DNA of 64,000 nucleotides from Erythrophleum ivorense (taxonomy: Eukaryota > Streptophyta > Magnoliopsida > Fabales > Fabaceae), in contig JAIUCV010000004.1 of assembly GCA_026724425.1 (NCBI GenBank), forward strand, positions 2,862,001 through 2,926,000, written 5' to 3'. Shown one piece after another: positions 33,764 to 44,100 of this stretch (positions are counted from its first letter, which is position 1; each line of letters begins with the position of its first letter). Under the pieces are notes generated by a model. That model did no database searches, was not told where the DNA came from, and saw only the letters and a program-made list of their open reading frames with translations. The position numbers and the translations under genes were made by a program.

Positions 33764-36383
33764 TGATTTGCGTTGAAAGGATATAGTTGGACACCAGATG
33801 CCAACTTCTTGTAGGGTCCTTTTTCTTCCTGCAGGAGATGGTGCCCTTGTTCAGTTTTGTTCAAATTAAAAAAAATAATAATAATTTTGAAAAAAAAAAA
33901 AGAGAAAAGTTAGATGGTCATCACAAGAGGAGGAATGATCGATCGATCAGAGTCTTCTGTTGCAGCTTGCTATCCTTGAGAGGGAAAGAAAAATAATGGC
34001 AAAGACAAGGATGTTAGTGCAAGAGGCTGAAGAAAATTGCATTGAGGATAGCTTAGAGTTCATACATTAATTGCATTCATGATTGCTAATCTAATCCATG
34101 TGTATTCATTGTAGTTACATTCTTTCATGTAAGTCATATTTTGGAATGATTCCTTAGATGTCTTCTTTATTTAAACCTTTTGAAGAAGTGAAGTATATAA
34201 TCATAGCATACCTTAGCAAGGAGGAAGTATAGCTCTGCAAGAATGTTTCTGCTGTTATACCTGTCTATACTTTCAGCAGGGAAAAAAATGAAAATAAAAT
34301 ATTAACGGGTCACTTTGAGTGTTTGCGGCAAGTGAACAGTAGGAAATTATGTGGCCAGTCTCTCCTTGGGTACATAGTGTATGGGCTAGTATGCTGTATT
34401 ATCAGTTTGGTTTTTATAATGTATAGTAACTAAATTGATAGATAAAGAAAAAACTATATGGTCCAATGACACTCTGAGGTTATGTTTGGATTAAGGAGAT
34501 TTTTTTTTTCCCCGGGGTTGTTTGGGGGGGGGGGGGGGGAAGAGAAGGAAGTAAAAGTTTGATTTAGATATTTTCTCCTCTTTTCTTCTTTATTTTCTTC
34601 AATAGAAATATGTCCTTAGTAAGAGAAGAGGACGGGTTGATTCAGTTGGATGTTTGATTGATAAAGAAGATGAACATATAAATTTAATTTGAGCTTATTT
34701 TGAGACAAGTGTAACTTGAATACTGACAATGCAATTCATGATAATTCATTTCTATTTCTATGTAAGTCTCTTTAAACGTAAATTGAGTTGTTTTTTAACG
34801 AGTTCATTAAGTAGGACTAACTCAACTTTCATGGTCAAATTGTAGGTTCTAATCATAAAATAATTATTAAACTCAATAAAGGAGGATGATTATGTGTAAA
34901 TGGTTTCCCACTAGATCTGAAAGTTGTCCATTCCTTTTGAATAAGATGCCTCAGCATTGCATCGTACATTCTTTTTTTTTTTTTTTCTTTTTTTGTTAAA
35001 TGTTTGAACCATCAAAAGAGGAGTTTGTCTAGACACTAAATGGATCTATTTCTAGTTTTTTTTAAAAAATAAATTTGATATGCAAGTTTGACTCAATTTT
35101 TTGAATACTACTACCAACCAAAAACAACAAAAGCCCAAAAAATTAAGAATTTAACTTTGAGGAGAGAGAGGGGAAGAAGACTTCATGTGCCCATGCTATT
35201 AGATGGGATAAGTAGTTAATAGTCATTGTTAGTTAATAATAACTAACTATTCTAATTACCTACGTATCCTTAGAAGTGGTACAAATAATGGTAACTTAGA
35301 GAATAGTAACTCTATGAAAGAATAGAATTGAGAAAACAGCAGAGGCTACTAGTTATCACTGTATCAACATGCAATTAGCATTTAACCGAAAGAATAAGGT
35401 CATTAATTATGCCTTTGAAATGGCTTTGCTCTTATTTTTTCTAGGCAAATTACAGTAAGGTTATTATGCAAAGATGTTAATTTTTAAAGAGGGTTAATGT
35501 CAACTTAACATTTTAGAGACATTTCAATGAGTTGGAAGAAGATTGGAGCTACTTGAGTATTGGAAGTGGAAGAAAATCAACAAGAAACCTCTATAAGTTT
35601 ATTACAAGAAACATATCCATATCAATTACTGTAAAATATGTTTGGATGAAGGATGATAGAAGGATTCTTCATTAATTGGAAACTTCTTTTTTTAATAAAG
35701 AAAAAGAATATATATATATATATATTCAATAAACTTCCAAACTATTTTAAAAATATAAATACCATGTGCTCCATAATTATGCCATAGAAATGGCTTTGCT
35801 TTTATTAATTTCAATAAGTTTTTCTTTCTAGGCAAATTTCAGTAAGGTTATTATGCAAAGATGTTAATTTTTGAGAGTGTTGATGTCAACTTGACATTTT
35901 AGAGACATTTCAATGAGTTGGGAGAAGATTGGAACTACTTGGGTATTGAAAGTGCAAGAAAATCAACAAGAAACCCCCATGAGTATATTACAAGAAAGAT
36001 CTCGTAAGTATCAATTACTGTAAAATTTGATTGGACGAAGGATGATGGAAGGATTTTTCATTATTTGGAAACTTTTTTTTATTGTAAATAAAGAAAAAGA
36101 ATAACTTTTTTTTCGTTAGATTTCTAAACTATTTGTGATACTTTAAAAGAGGAACTACTAACTGAACTACTATATCAGCCATTATATTTTAAAAATATAA
36201 ATATGCAGCACAAGGAACAACTTTAGTGAACAAACACTCCAAGATTTCGAAACAAGAATGAGGAAGTTGTACAGTTACATACAAAATATATTTCACAAGT
36301 CAATATATCACACTTAAGAATCTTATTCAGAAATTTAAATTATAAACTTTAGTTGGTCTTTAGATGGTAAAAATTAAAAAGCA
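33764..36383. other. PTM 3' UTR region and convergent intergenic space
   Basis: The left few hundred bases probably hold the 3' UTR of the PTM-like gene. Beyond it are a 16-base G run (about 34524-34539), T- and A-rich tracts and a tandem duplication (35403-36088). The NLR tail gene ends at 36384 on the other strand, so the two genes converge here. No further gene is seen. Confidence 0.6.
35403..36088. repeat. direct tandem duplication, two units of about 310 bp
   Basis: Units at about 35403-35712 and 35775-36088 share the order TTATGCAAAGATGTTAATTT, ATTTTAGAGACATTTCAATG, AAATCAACAAGAAACC and GGAAACTT at roughly 90% identity. The separating 60 bases contain a (TA)n run. No coding frame is conserved between the units. 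Confidence 0.85.
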
Positions 36384-37034
36384 CTAACAGAGATTTCTAG
36401 CAGCAATGCTATTTAGTTGAAATTGGCTACATAAGACCGACCATTTATAATCAGCTTGAAACAATTGTTGCTGAGCTTTTCTTTTATCTTCCACCATTTC
36501 AGACTTCTCTTTCCTCACATCGTCAAACTCTCTCTTGACCTCTATGGTTTCTGCAACACATTTCTTCTTTTTCTCTTGAAGACATGATAGCTTAGCCTCA
36601 CAATCTTGTATTTCTTTCTCCAACATAGAGATCTGTTCCTTCAGCCTGTCTTCCTTCTCCTGAGCTTCATCCATAAACTTGGGAAATTTGTTGATGGTAG
36701 CAAAGGCTGGCTTGAAGGAATATATAATGCTTGGAAAATCTTGAAGCAAAGACTCTATTATAGCTTTAAGTCCGTGGGATAAAGCTCCATCTTCAAAGGA
36801 CAGGCGACATAAGAAGTTGAGTGCAGTAAGAAGGCGAAGGCTATTAGTCTCTGAGGTTGCTATGTCTTTAAGAGGCATCTTTAGACTGACTTCCAAGTCC
36901 ACAAAGGCCTTTACCACAAGCTCATCTTTGGTGGTATCAACGAAAGGAACTGATAGTTTTGATAATTGACCTTGATTTATGGGATTGGCCTCAGTGTCTA
37001 TCTCTATCTTAGTTTGGTTGACTATGATTTGCCT
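36384..37034 (-). CDS. NLR copy A terminal exon: conserved helical block and coiled coil
   Basis: 651 nt, from acceptor TTATTCAG|AGGCAAATC to stop TAG at 36384. After the RQIIVNQTKIEIDTEANP linker comes a hydrophobic block (KAFVDLEVSLKMPLKDIA, LRLLTALNFLCRLSFEDGAL, LLQDFPSIIYSFKPAFATIN). A strong heptad coiled coil follows (about residues 120-190: EKEDRLKEQISMLEKEIQDC through EIQDCEAKLSCLQEKKKK to VEDKRKAQQQLFQADYKW). It is the best-conserved part between copies A and B, suggesting past constraint. I do not recognise a named domain. It could be an integrated decoy or a stand-alone gene fused to the NLR. Confidence 0.72.
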   Translation of the reverse strand, partial: RQIIVNQTKIEIDTEANPINQGQLSKLSVPFVDTTKDELVVKAFVDLEVSLKMPLKDIATSETNSLRLLTALNFLCRLSFEDGALSHGLKAIIESLLQDFPSIIYSFKPAFATINKFPKFMDEAQEKEDRLKEQISMLEKEIQDCEAKLSCLQEKKKKCVAETIEVKREFDDVRKEKSEMVEDKRKAQQQLFQADYKWSVLCSQFQLNSIAARNLC

Positions 37035-37364
37035 CTGAATAACAAAAAATTATAAATTAGAAAAAGCATTAATCTTAAGTTGCAGCAACATATGTTAAGC
37101 AATATTAATTTTTTTCGTTGCTTTTGACAGGACAGTAAACAATATATAGAAGATACTTGTAAACAAATTTCACAATACTTAATAAACTCCTATAAAAGAA
37201 TTTAAAATTGATTCTTTTGAAAATAAAACTAAAACTAATAATGATTATTGATATTAATCACTTAAATTCAACCAGACCAACTATATAATCTCATAAGTGG
37301 GACATCCAAAAAATTACTCTAAATACCACTTTTAAGCTGACAAGAATAATATAAATTAGCTTAC

Positions 37365-37693
37365 ATGTGGAAATGCTTCAGGCAAAGAAGTAACTAATGA
37401 GTCTAGGAGTGAGCTTGCTGGTCCCGAATGAGTTGACAGAACTACTTTTATTTTTTCCTCTGATATATTTCCCTCTTGAGCACTTTGATCTTCCTGCTCT
37501 TTAATGCTCTAGGTAGTAGAGAAAAGTGAGAACAAATTGTAATCTATGGCATTATGTGCATAATCAAGTCAGCTGCATAAAGCATTACTCTGATTCCTTG
37601 AGGAGTTTCATTATTAGTAATTTCAGTTTCTCCAAGTAGTTGTTGTCGGTCTATCAAATTTGATTCACTGGCTGATATTTCATTCCCCGGCTC
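37365..37693 (-). CDS. NLR copy A tail exons 8 and 9
   Basis: Exon 8 is 37693-37589 (105 nt, EPGNEISASESNLIDRQQLL, GETEITNNETPQGIR). Exon 9 is 37508-37365 (144 nt, SIKEQEDQSAQEGNISEEK then SSLLDSLVTSLPEAFPH). Both are phase 0-0 with GT-AG borders. Exon 9 repeats the exon 4/5 module. No domain family is recognised. Confidence 0.7.
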
Positions 37694-37801
37694 CTTATAT
37701 AAATTAATGAATATATAGCTAGAATTAGAAGGGTTAGTATTAAGAAGGCATTCATTTGCAAATGCTCCTATATATATTGAAAACTAACTTAGTACTCTTA
37801 C

Positions 37802-37921
37802 AGTTTCATGAGAAATTGCTAAAGAATTATTTGGCTATTGCTTATTAATAAATTCAAGATATGTTGATGAAGTTGGCAATGTTGCAAGTATCTCTAAACT
37901 AGGCATTGTTTCGTTGAGACT
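37802..37921 (-). pseudogene. NLR copy A tail exon 7, with in-frame stop
   Basis: 120 nt, phase 0-0: SLNETMPSLEILATLPTSST, YLEFINKQ, stop, PNNSLAISHET. The stop (TAG, + strand CTA at 37835-37837) corresponds to Leu TTG in copy B (FIDEQLPNNSLAIS), so it is a point nonsense mutation. Skipping the exon would preserve frame. Confidence 0.72.
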
Positions 37922-38010
37922 CTGAGAAACACCAAATCCGAAAAGATATGTCACAAATAGAAGAAAGATATGGGTGCAAGACGCAGGATGTTGAGATTGA
38001 AGATATATAC

Positions 38011-38163
38011 CTTAGTAAGCTCATCTTTGCTGGTATCAACGATAGAAACACATGGTATTGGTAATTCACCACCATCATCTTCAAAGCCTTGAAGATTTAT
38101 TACAGGATTGGCTCCAGTGTTTTTGTCAAATTTTGTCTCAGTTTGGTTGACATTGATTTGCGT
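38011..38163 (-). CDS. NLR copy A tail exon 6
   Basis: 153 nt, phase 0-0, reading TQINVNQTETKFDKNTGANP and GGELPIPCVSIVDTSKDELT. It is a diverged copy of the start of the terminal exon (RQIIVNQTKIEIDTEANP ... VDTTKDEL), so a tail module was duplicated internally. The 480-bp intron upstream (38164-38644) shows nothing else. Confidence 0.7.
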
Positions 38164-38644
38164 CTAGATAAAATAAGAAAAAATAAATTGAAAAAATACC
38201 ATTATTTTTAAGGTATAGCAGCAAACATGAAGCAACAATTTTTTTTTTGTAAATCATTACTTTTGATTGGAGAGTAAGCAATATATAATTTAAATTATAG
38301 TTTCAATAATAATGAAGTCATAGAAGCTTAAACAAGTATTTCGAGGGCACCCAATCAACTCCATATTTTCTCCATGATCCATATTAGCCAGCATAGATTC
38401 CAGAATCTTAAGCATAACACTAATACGCTTAATTACAACTTTATATACATTAATGTAAACTAACAACAAGGTACAAGGACTGAAAACATACTTCCAGCCG
38501 TAGCTTTAACATAATATTTGTAAAAAAGAGTGATAGAATTTTTTCAAAGTGCTTCTAGCCTATAGCCATAGAACAATATAACGCTTTAGTTAATTATGGA
38601 TGCACAAGCATATATAAGGGTTACAAAAGTACTAGAAAGCTTAC

Positions 38645-38904
38645 ATGTGGAAGTGCTTTTGGTAGAGAAGTAACTGATGAGCCTAGGAGTGAGCTTGCTG
38701 CTTCTGAAGGAGTTGATGATGTAATTATTATAGCATTCTTTGATGTAGAACCTTCTTCAACACTACCTTTAACACCCTGTACAATAGCAAAAGACATGTA
38801 ACTTTAAGTCATATGGTAATTGAAACAATTCGAAGAGTTGCCATTACCTTTTCCTCTGATATGTTTGTCTCTTGAGCACTTTGATCTTCTGACTTTCTAA
38901 CATT
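38645..38904 (-). CDS. NLR copy A tail exons 4 and 5
   Basis: Exon 4 is 38904-38848 (57 nt, NVRKSEDQSAQETNISEEK) and exon 5 is 38776-38645 (132 nt, GVKGSVEEGSTSKNAIIITS and LLGSSVTSLPKALPH). They are separated by a 71-bp intron, and both are phase 0-0. Their joined sequence is a diverged copy of the single exon 37365-37508, in which the intron and about 15 residues are absent. Confidence 0.7.
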
Positions 38905-39005
38905 CTGTATGGCAGAGAAAAGTAAATAAATTGCAGTCTATAGCATCATGTACATAATGAGGTGTAATAAGCATTACTCGAACTCCCTGAGGAATATGTT
39001 CATAC

Positions 39006-39205
39006 CTTTGTCGAGTGTGAAGCAACGGGTGTCAATTTCTGCTCATTATTCTGAGCATGTGAAGAAAAATGCTCACTCTCTGATGCTGATTCAACTCCAC
39101 TTTCTTTCCCATTAATTTGTTTGCTACAATCTTCACTGGATTTGCTAATATTTTCCAACACAAAGCATAAATCCCAACGAGCATGTGCATAAGCTATATC
39201 ATCCA
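39006..39205 (-). CDS. NLR copy A tail exon 3 (acidic, Ser/Glu-rich)
   Basis: Acceptor TTTTTAG|TGGATGATAT joins in phase 1 to the LRR exon as SEK-VDDIAYAHARWDL. It continues ISKSSEDCSKQINGKESGVE, SESEHFSSHAQNNEQKLTPV and ends phase 0. The paralogous exon in copy B is 63723-63928. No known domain recognised; likely disordered. The phase match is the evidence that the tail is part of the NLR transcript. Confidence 0.65.
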
Positions 39206-39818
39206 CTAAAAAGAAATTATACAAATTAGCAATAGTATTTAAAGGTCAAGGTATGTTTGTGAAAATAAATTGCATCATATGGGGAAAAGAAATAATGTAA
39301 GTATACAAAACATAAATCTAGGACATTTCATACATATTATGCTCAAATATCTTATAAATAATACATTTTAAAGTACTTAAAAAATTAAAATACGGCTTAT
39401 CAAAAACTACCGAAATGATCGTAGGCAGAAATCAAATTTAAGTAATCTCACTTCAACTTTCTTCATGTGGCTATCGTAAAAATGAATTTATTTTTATTTC
39501 AAAAGAACTTAAGGCATTAAATGTAGGAAGTAAGAAAAGATAAATAGGGTTAGAATTATGTTTTTTAACACTAAATTCACCTCAAATTTAAAAATCAAGA
39601 CAGACACCATATGAGTGATACCACATTAGTAACAATATTATTAGTTTAGTGTTTGGTTAAATACGTGGAAGTATTATAAAACTTGATCCTAATGATCCAC
39701 ATAATTTTCATAGCAAATATATATACAATCAATATAACCAACACACAAAGCCGAAATATTAAAGCAATTATGGGCATAATACTATCCTAACATATTGGGG
39801 TTACTGTGTAATGCGTAC
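39206..39818 (-). other. NLR copy A intron between LRR and tail exons
   Basis: A 613-bp AT-rich intron with GTACGC donor and TTTTTAG acceptor, phase 1. Nothing else was recognised. It marks the junction between ordinary NLR sequence and the unusual tail. Confidence 0.65.
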
Positions 39819-40536
39819 CTTTTTCACTTTTCAAGATTTGTAGCAACTCCTGAGAAGTAATATTGGAAGTCAGAGCGAGTCTCGGAGATTCCAGCACAAC
39901 AAGGTATCTCACAGTTTGCAAATCAAGTGTGAGTCTCGGCAGTTGCCTAAGTATTACACATTCCAAATCTGGAGTCACAACCTCCTTTCTGTGTATTGTC
40001 CCTTGTTGTTCATGTCCAAAAACTTGCTCTAGTTGGGATGCTTCTTCTATGGACAGGACCCTTAGTTTTGGAAGCACTCGGCAAGTGGAGACAGAGAATA
40101 CACGTTTCAACTTATGGCAACATTTGATGAAGATTTCGGTTAGATTTGGGAAGAGAATTTGATCAGGATTTAACAGATTTTGATTTTCTTCATCATCTCC
40201 AATGATTTCCTTCAATTCCTTACAGTTCCTGATGCGGAGTCTCTTCAACTGCGGTAGGCTTCTCAAGATGCATGCAGGGAAGATAACTTTCAAATTTCCA
40301 CATTCATCTATTGATAACCAATGAAGATTTTGAGCGTGTAAGAAATTTTTGGGACCTGTCCATATATGCCTCAACTCAGGTAGATTACACATCACAAGGT
40401 ATTGTAAGCTTGAGTCCACTGGTTGTCCATTGTTAGGAAGCCCTTCCAGATGGAAAATAACTTCTATGTTATTGTTGTTGTCCACAAAAAGATATTGCAA
40501 AGTTTCCAGTGGGGTCACAACTGCCTTCAATAGGTC
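39819..40536 (-). CDS. NLR copy A exon 2: C-terminal LRRs
   Basis: Acceptor TTTTGCAG|GACCTA follows a 623-bp intron. The exon reads DLLKAVVTPLETLQYLFVDN and continues through LRRs with the IWTGPKNFLHAQNL, LKRLRIRNCKELKEIIGDDE and ILFPNLTEIFIKCCHKLKRV blocks typical of the C-terminal LRRs of this NLR group. The donor AAAAAG|GTACGC is phase 1, matched by the next exon. If that intron were retained the frame would stop at 39787 after GTHYTVTPIC. Confidence 0.85.
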
Positions 40537-41159
40537 CTGCAAAAGTATAGATGCAAGTGGAAAAGAAATGGTATGAACCAATAAAAATTTGGAAAATTGC
40601 GACGGTGAATGGCAATTAAAAAATATTGCAGAAAAATCTGAATAATTACACATAGGAAAGAGCCATAGACTCGCGCCAATATAAATTAATAGGAGTATAC
40701 AAGTCAACATGACTAAAGAAATGGCAATAGAGTGTAGGCATTCTTAAACTTCAATATCTGTTGTAATTTCCTTCTTGCTTTTCTCCCCCTCCCTGCCACA
40801 TCTATTCACCAATCACCCACTTTTTAGTTTCGAATACTAACAAATTAAGGGTGCTGTGTGTGCACACATGTACATAAATTTTTAGAAACTGTTTTTTGTT
40901 TCTTCGATTATTTAATTAATATCAATGAGTTTAAATTGATTTCATATAGAAGTCAAAATGAAAATTTTAATTTGGATACATGCTTCTTTATTACACTATT
41001 GACATTCCAATATGAAAAAGATATACATAACAAAAATTCCTACAATAATAAATCAATAAATGATGCCATTCAAACATTTAAAATCACAATAATCGTGTAT
41101 AATATAGAAACCAGATTATATAAATATTTTTAACAATATTACATTAGAAGGAGTAGTAC
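40537..41159 (-). other. NLR copy A intron 1
   Basis: A 623-bp AT-rich intron between two phase-0 LRR exons, with clear GTACTA donor and TTTTGCAG acceptor. No repeat or gene seen. Confidence 0.8.
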
Positions 41160-44100
41160 CTTCAATGCTATCTTATCATCCCCCTGTCTCAATCTGGAGC
41201 TAGCAATCCAAGGATTGATTGACATCGTGTTTAATTGTGGACATTCCCTCAACTTCAACCTTTCCAGAGATGGCCATGTTGGATGATAATTTTCTGGACA
41301 AATACTAATGATATTTGGCAAGCATATGAGATGGAGCTTTCTTAAAGCAGAAAACTCAATGATTTGAAACTTGTTTGGATTTGGATCTTCATAAATGGAT
41401 TGGCTAAACACACCCTTCAATTTATCAGCTTCCTGTATATTTAAAACTTCTAATTGTGCAAGGCTTTGAGCAAAAGAGACCGGCATTAAGTATTCTAGTT
41501 GACTGCATTGATAGATTATTATTATTTTTAATTTTGGGAATGCAAATCTGTAACTCCTTTGATATTCACTATCATCTACAACTATTTCCTTCACTTCATC
41601 TGCTATTATATGCTCAAGTGAATCGCAACCATGTATCTCTAGGACTTCTAATTTTGCAAAAAGGCCTTGAGGAGGTTGACCATGACACAGACTTCAAATG
41701 CTTCATCCCTTTAATAGTTAGGTGAGTCAATTTAGAGATGATTTCAACTTGACCCAAATGATTTGCAGCGTTCATCACACACTCTATCTCATCTGAATAA
41801 AGGAGTGAAAGTTGAGTCAAAGCATGCAAACCCCCTCCTATTCTTTGAAATATGTCAGGGATTCTATTTTTACAACTTTCATGAATTCCTTTCAAAGAAA
41901 GAACCTCTGCTCTTTGCATTAGATCCTTAATTATTGCATTTGAGGTAGAAGTCTCAAAATCTTCAACGAATAAACTTCTTGTAATAGGAAATTTTTGTCG
42001 GTAAAAATCACCACCATTTCCCCCTAAATCTATACAATAACTCTCCAATGCTGGTGTAGCACTAATTTTACCAAAGAATTCAGCACCATTTTTACCTTGG
42101 TTCTCCCAATCTCTTACTTTGTTTTGACAAAAATACAATACTTCCAATTGTGAACATCTTCCAATCACTTCATAAGGATTTCTTTGAATTTCACATTCCC
42201 ATAAATCTAATAATCTCAAGTTTTTCTGTTCTATAATACATTCTGGTAATTCATCAAAGGAACAATTCCATAATCTAAGAGACTCAAGTCTTTCTAGGCT
42301 TCCAATAAAAGAGATATTACCAAATTTACATCCAACTAAGAATAGGCAACGAAGATTATTGAGCAAATGGGCTGACTTCGGCCATTGAATTAATCTTCTC
42401 ATACTTTCTTCTTCATTTTGAAGAAACAAAACTCTAAGCTTCTTCATACCTTCGAAAAATTCATTTGTTACATCCATAGGATGCTTTGCTCCGATGCAGA
42501 TATAAAGAAACTCAAGTTCAGGACACTCCAACTTATAAGGAAATTTATCCACTTTATCGATCCATAAATACCTTATTGTATCATCCTTCATAATCATATC
42601 CTCTTGTACTGCCTTTTGACTCCTTTCTTGTCTCATAATCAACTTAATATGTTTCTTTGCCATCCATAGAGCTACGTCACGAACCAAGTCATGCATTTTG
42701 ACTGAAATCTCTTCATCAACTTCTAATAGCAAACAACAATCTATAAGCTTATTTTTTGCTATGATCACTTGGTTCCTTGCTTTTTTATATGAGTGAACTT
42801 CTCCAACCAAACCTAGCCCCATTCCAATTACAGTTAATTGATCAACTGGAATTTCAAAATTTTCGGGAAATATAGAACACAACAAGAAGAGTGATTTAGC
42901 CACTTCATTCTCCAAATTATCGTAGCTTAATCGAAGACATGCATAAATGTCTTTTAAACTCCCTTCAATATCTACCCAACTTGAATCTCTCAGTGTTTCC
43001 AATGCTTCATCCCAGTACTCTACTTGAGTTTTTCCCTTCAAAGTACTTGCCATAGCAGCAATTGCAACAGGTAAACCACCACATTCTTTTGTAATTTTTT
43101 GTGCCAAATCCTTCAAGGTATTAGAGTTATCATCAAATGTCCCTGCATGTTTCTGAAAGAGAAACCATGCTTCATCCTCATTTAAACCCTTTAAAGAAAT
43201 TGGTCTTTTGCAATTCATCGATCTATATACATCAAATTTTCTTGTAGTTATAAGAGTAGTGCAACCCTTTTGATTTTCAGCAATTGGAATCCCTATGGCC
43301 TTAAAATCAAGCTCCTTCCATATATCATCCAGAATGATCAGAAACCTTTCTCCACTAGTTAATCTCATAAACAACCGTCTAGCTCTATCTGGTTCCTCCT
43401 CCTCTTCCAATTTCAAATCTAGTTGGCTTGCAATTTTGCCTTGAATTTTTCTAACGTCAAAGGTATTCGAGACAGCAACAAAGACAACTTTGTGAAAAAA
43501 CTGCTCTGCTTCTTTACCCACCTCTATTGCCAAGGTTGTTTTTCCACATCCCCCCATGCCATACAATCCAATCATGTGAACATTATCATCTTTTAGTGCC
43601 TCCAAAAGTTCATTGTAAGCCACCTTTCTACTGTCAAAGTGTACAAAACCTTTTGAAGAAAGGTAGTTAGTCATGTTTACAAGTGTAGCAAGTCGAGAAA
43701 ACTTTGGGAATTCAATTGCTGATTGAGTGTGCTTTATAATTTCATTGGTCTTCTCTTCAAGCTTCTTTGCCAGACTATAACGCATGATAAAGTTAGGGCA
43801 GTACTTAAGACATGATGTCTTGTTTCTTCTCTTAGCTTTTTCTTGCAGCTCCACCACTTTTGCTATGAGAGAGTCTGCTTCCTTCAACCATTTATCAACA
43901 TCACTAACAACCTTTTCAGTTTTTTTCTTAGCCTCTTTAGTACGATCGAGAACACCTTCTATTTTTGATTGCAACTTTTCTCCTTCTGTTTCAAGCTCTT
44001 TAACATACCTGTTGAAGTGTAAAGGATAACGAGCTTGAAGTATTGCTGCGTTCACTAACTTGTTCACAATCTGGGGTACAACAGAGCCAACAATGCCCAT
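41160..44100 (-). pseudogene. NLR copy A exon 1: CC, NB-ARC and first LRR block, frameshifted near its end
   Basis: The start is ATG at 44100 (MGIVGSVVPQIVNKLV); the GTG six bases upstream in frame is not a plant start. A coiled coil occupies about residues 25-130. NB-ARC motifs are all intact: P-loop GMGGCGKTT (181-189), kinase-2 LIILDDIW, RNBS-B TTLITTR, CGGLPVAIA and MHDLV (near 469). The LRR follows, of the RPS2/At4g27220 style. The frame ends early after MKHLKSVSWSTSS at 41614, whereas the +1 frame continues the LRR as CHGQPPQGLFAKLEVLEIHG. The exon length, 2941 nt, is one base more than a multiple of three and ends phase 0, which fits a single inserted base. Confidence 0.88.

Larger units (their letters stand above)
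36384..44100 (-). pseudogene. CC-NBS-LRR resistance gene (At4g27190/27220-like) with modular C-terminal tail, copy A
   Basis: Exons in minus order: 44100-41160, 40536-39819, 39205-39006, 38904-38848, 38776-38645, 38163-38011, 37921-37802, 37693-37589, 37508-37365, 37034-36384. The first two encode CC, NB-ARC and LRR; the rest encode a tail not normally seen in NLRs. NLRs are intracellular immune receptors that switch on when ATP replaces ADP in the NB-ARC. Two lesions argue for a pseudogene or a truncated allele: a net +1 shift near 41684-41690 in the LRR and an in-frame TAG at 37835-37837. That stop lies in a 120-nt phase-0 exon that could be skipped. Ignoring lesions, about 1,740 codons. 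The first exon alone still encodes an 828-residue CC-NBS-LRR. Confidence 0.8.

Noticed and set aside
34480..34620. Possible MITE near the poly-G run
   Set aside because: It has a GGTTATGTTTGG-type start similar to other MITEs here, but no opposite end or duplication was found.
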